Of a stretch of DNA of 64,000 nucleotides, positions 63,904 to 64,000 are shown piece by piece. The first letter of the stretch is position 1; each line of letters opens with the position of its first letter. The translations under genes were made by a program, and so were the position numbers. A model generated the notes under the pieces. It did no database searches, was not told the DNA's origin, and saw nothing but the letters and a program-made list of their open reading frames with translations. Where the stretch lies: positions 94,044 through 158,043 of the forward strand of contig JAGAKE010000001.1 in NCBI GenBank assembly GCA_017625775.1, written 5' to 3'. Source of the DNA: Fibrobacteraceae bacterium (GTDB taxonomy: Bacteria; Fibrobacterota; Fibrobacteria; Fibrobacterales; Fibrobacteraceae).

Positions 63904-64000
63904 ATGTATAAGAAACACACAAAAGAAGAATGGGCTAAAGCTTATGAGCTCCACAAGGATGGTTACGATTCTCCGTCAATTTCAAGGATGACGGGCCTTG
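63904..64000 (+). CDS. IS3-family transposase OrfA, N-terminal part
   Basis: ATG 63904 opens MYKKHTKEEWAKAYELHKDG and then YDSPSISRMTGL, an IS3/IS150 OrfA helix-turn-helix. The gene runs off the right edge of the window. The ATG lies only one base after the T-run, so there is little room for an RBS. Confidence 0.75.
   Translation, partial: MYKKHTKEEWAKAYELHKDGYDSPSISRMTGL

Larger units (their letters stand above)
63862..64000 (+). mobile_element. IS3-family (IS150-group) element, left end, cut by the window
   Basis: TGAACTGAACCCCGAAAGTT followed by GGACA fits the terminal inverted repeat of IS150-type elements. CCCCGAAAGTT/AACTTTCGGGG (63871-63898) with a T-run acts as a barrier to read-through. 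It is followed by orfA. Confidence 0.8.

Overview
The window looks like chromosome of a Gram-negative fibre-degrading bacterium of the Fibrobacter type (inference). Supporting signs are an LptD-like outer-membrane protein, secreted GH9, PL9 and PL14-like carbohydrate enzymes, lipoproteins with serine-rich linkers (52056-53714), and secreted proteins ending in short basic tails or sorting-like domains (17022-18074, 18502-19260, 53927-55618, 55775-57955). Base composition is patchy: AT-rich in 2.5-7.5 kb and 24-39 kb, clearly more GC-rich in 39.3-42.1 kb.

Layout. (1) 1-13.1 kb is a decayed defence island. It holds an AAA/DUF4143 ATPase cut by the window edge, an hsdS with an in-frame stop, a three-gene MBL hydrolase / trypsin-STAND / STAND C-terminal cassette resembling AVAST systems (its STAND gene apparently split by a frameshift), an IS30 element, a membrane-protein pair, an IS3 remnant, rloA-rloB, and an hsdR N-terminal fragment joined to the 3' end of mazG. 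(2) 13.1-24 kb has a candidate structured RNA, lipoproteins and secreted proteins, a second DUF4143 ATPase, a PL14-like enzyme, a TfoX-domain protein and a 1470-aa acyl-CoA dehydratase activase. (3) 24-39.2 kb is mostly ordinary chromosome: phosphatase, dGTPase, HAD nucleotidase, SAH-hydrolase-like protein, ZnuB-like permease, PDZ protein, LptD, YchF, PSD, an EndoIII-like Fe-S protein and a Nudix-DUF1653 fusion. (4) 39.3-42.1 kb is a GC-richer AspT/YidE-type transporter with an unlisted 47-aa leader gene and a divergent LysR regulator.

(5) 42.2-51.2 kb is a second accessory island bracketed by 91-bp direct repeats (88/91 identical). It contains a three-gene restriction-modification operon with its methylase motifs spread over separate proteins, a hairpin-dense gene-free stretch with two 50-bp repeats, an XRE/ImmA pair, an orphan EndoU toxin with an immunity candidate, and a DUF4417 protein. 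Two structured elements sharing conserved loops but having different, compensated stems lie exactly on either side of the EndoU/immunity pair. This cassette-like arrangement is the most unusual thing seen in the window.

(6) 51.3-63.3 kb is a secreted glycan-degradation region: DUF4832-type lipoprotein, PL9 pectate-lyase-like protein, GH9 endoglucanase, a 1210-aa alpha/beta hydrolase with cellulose-binding-like C-terminal domains, and a lipoprotein interrupted at a C8 tract. The right end carries a carB 3' fragment and the start of an IS3-family element.
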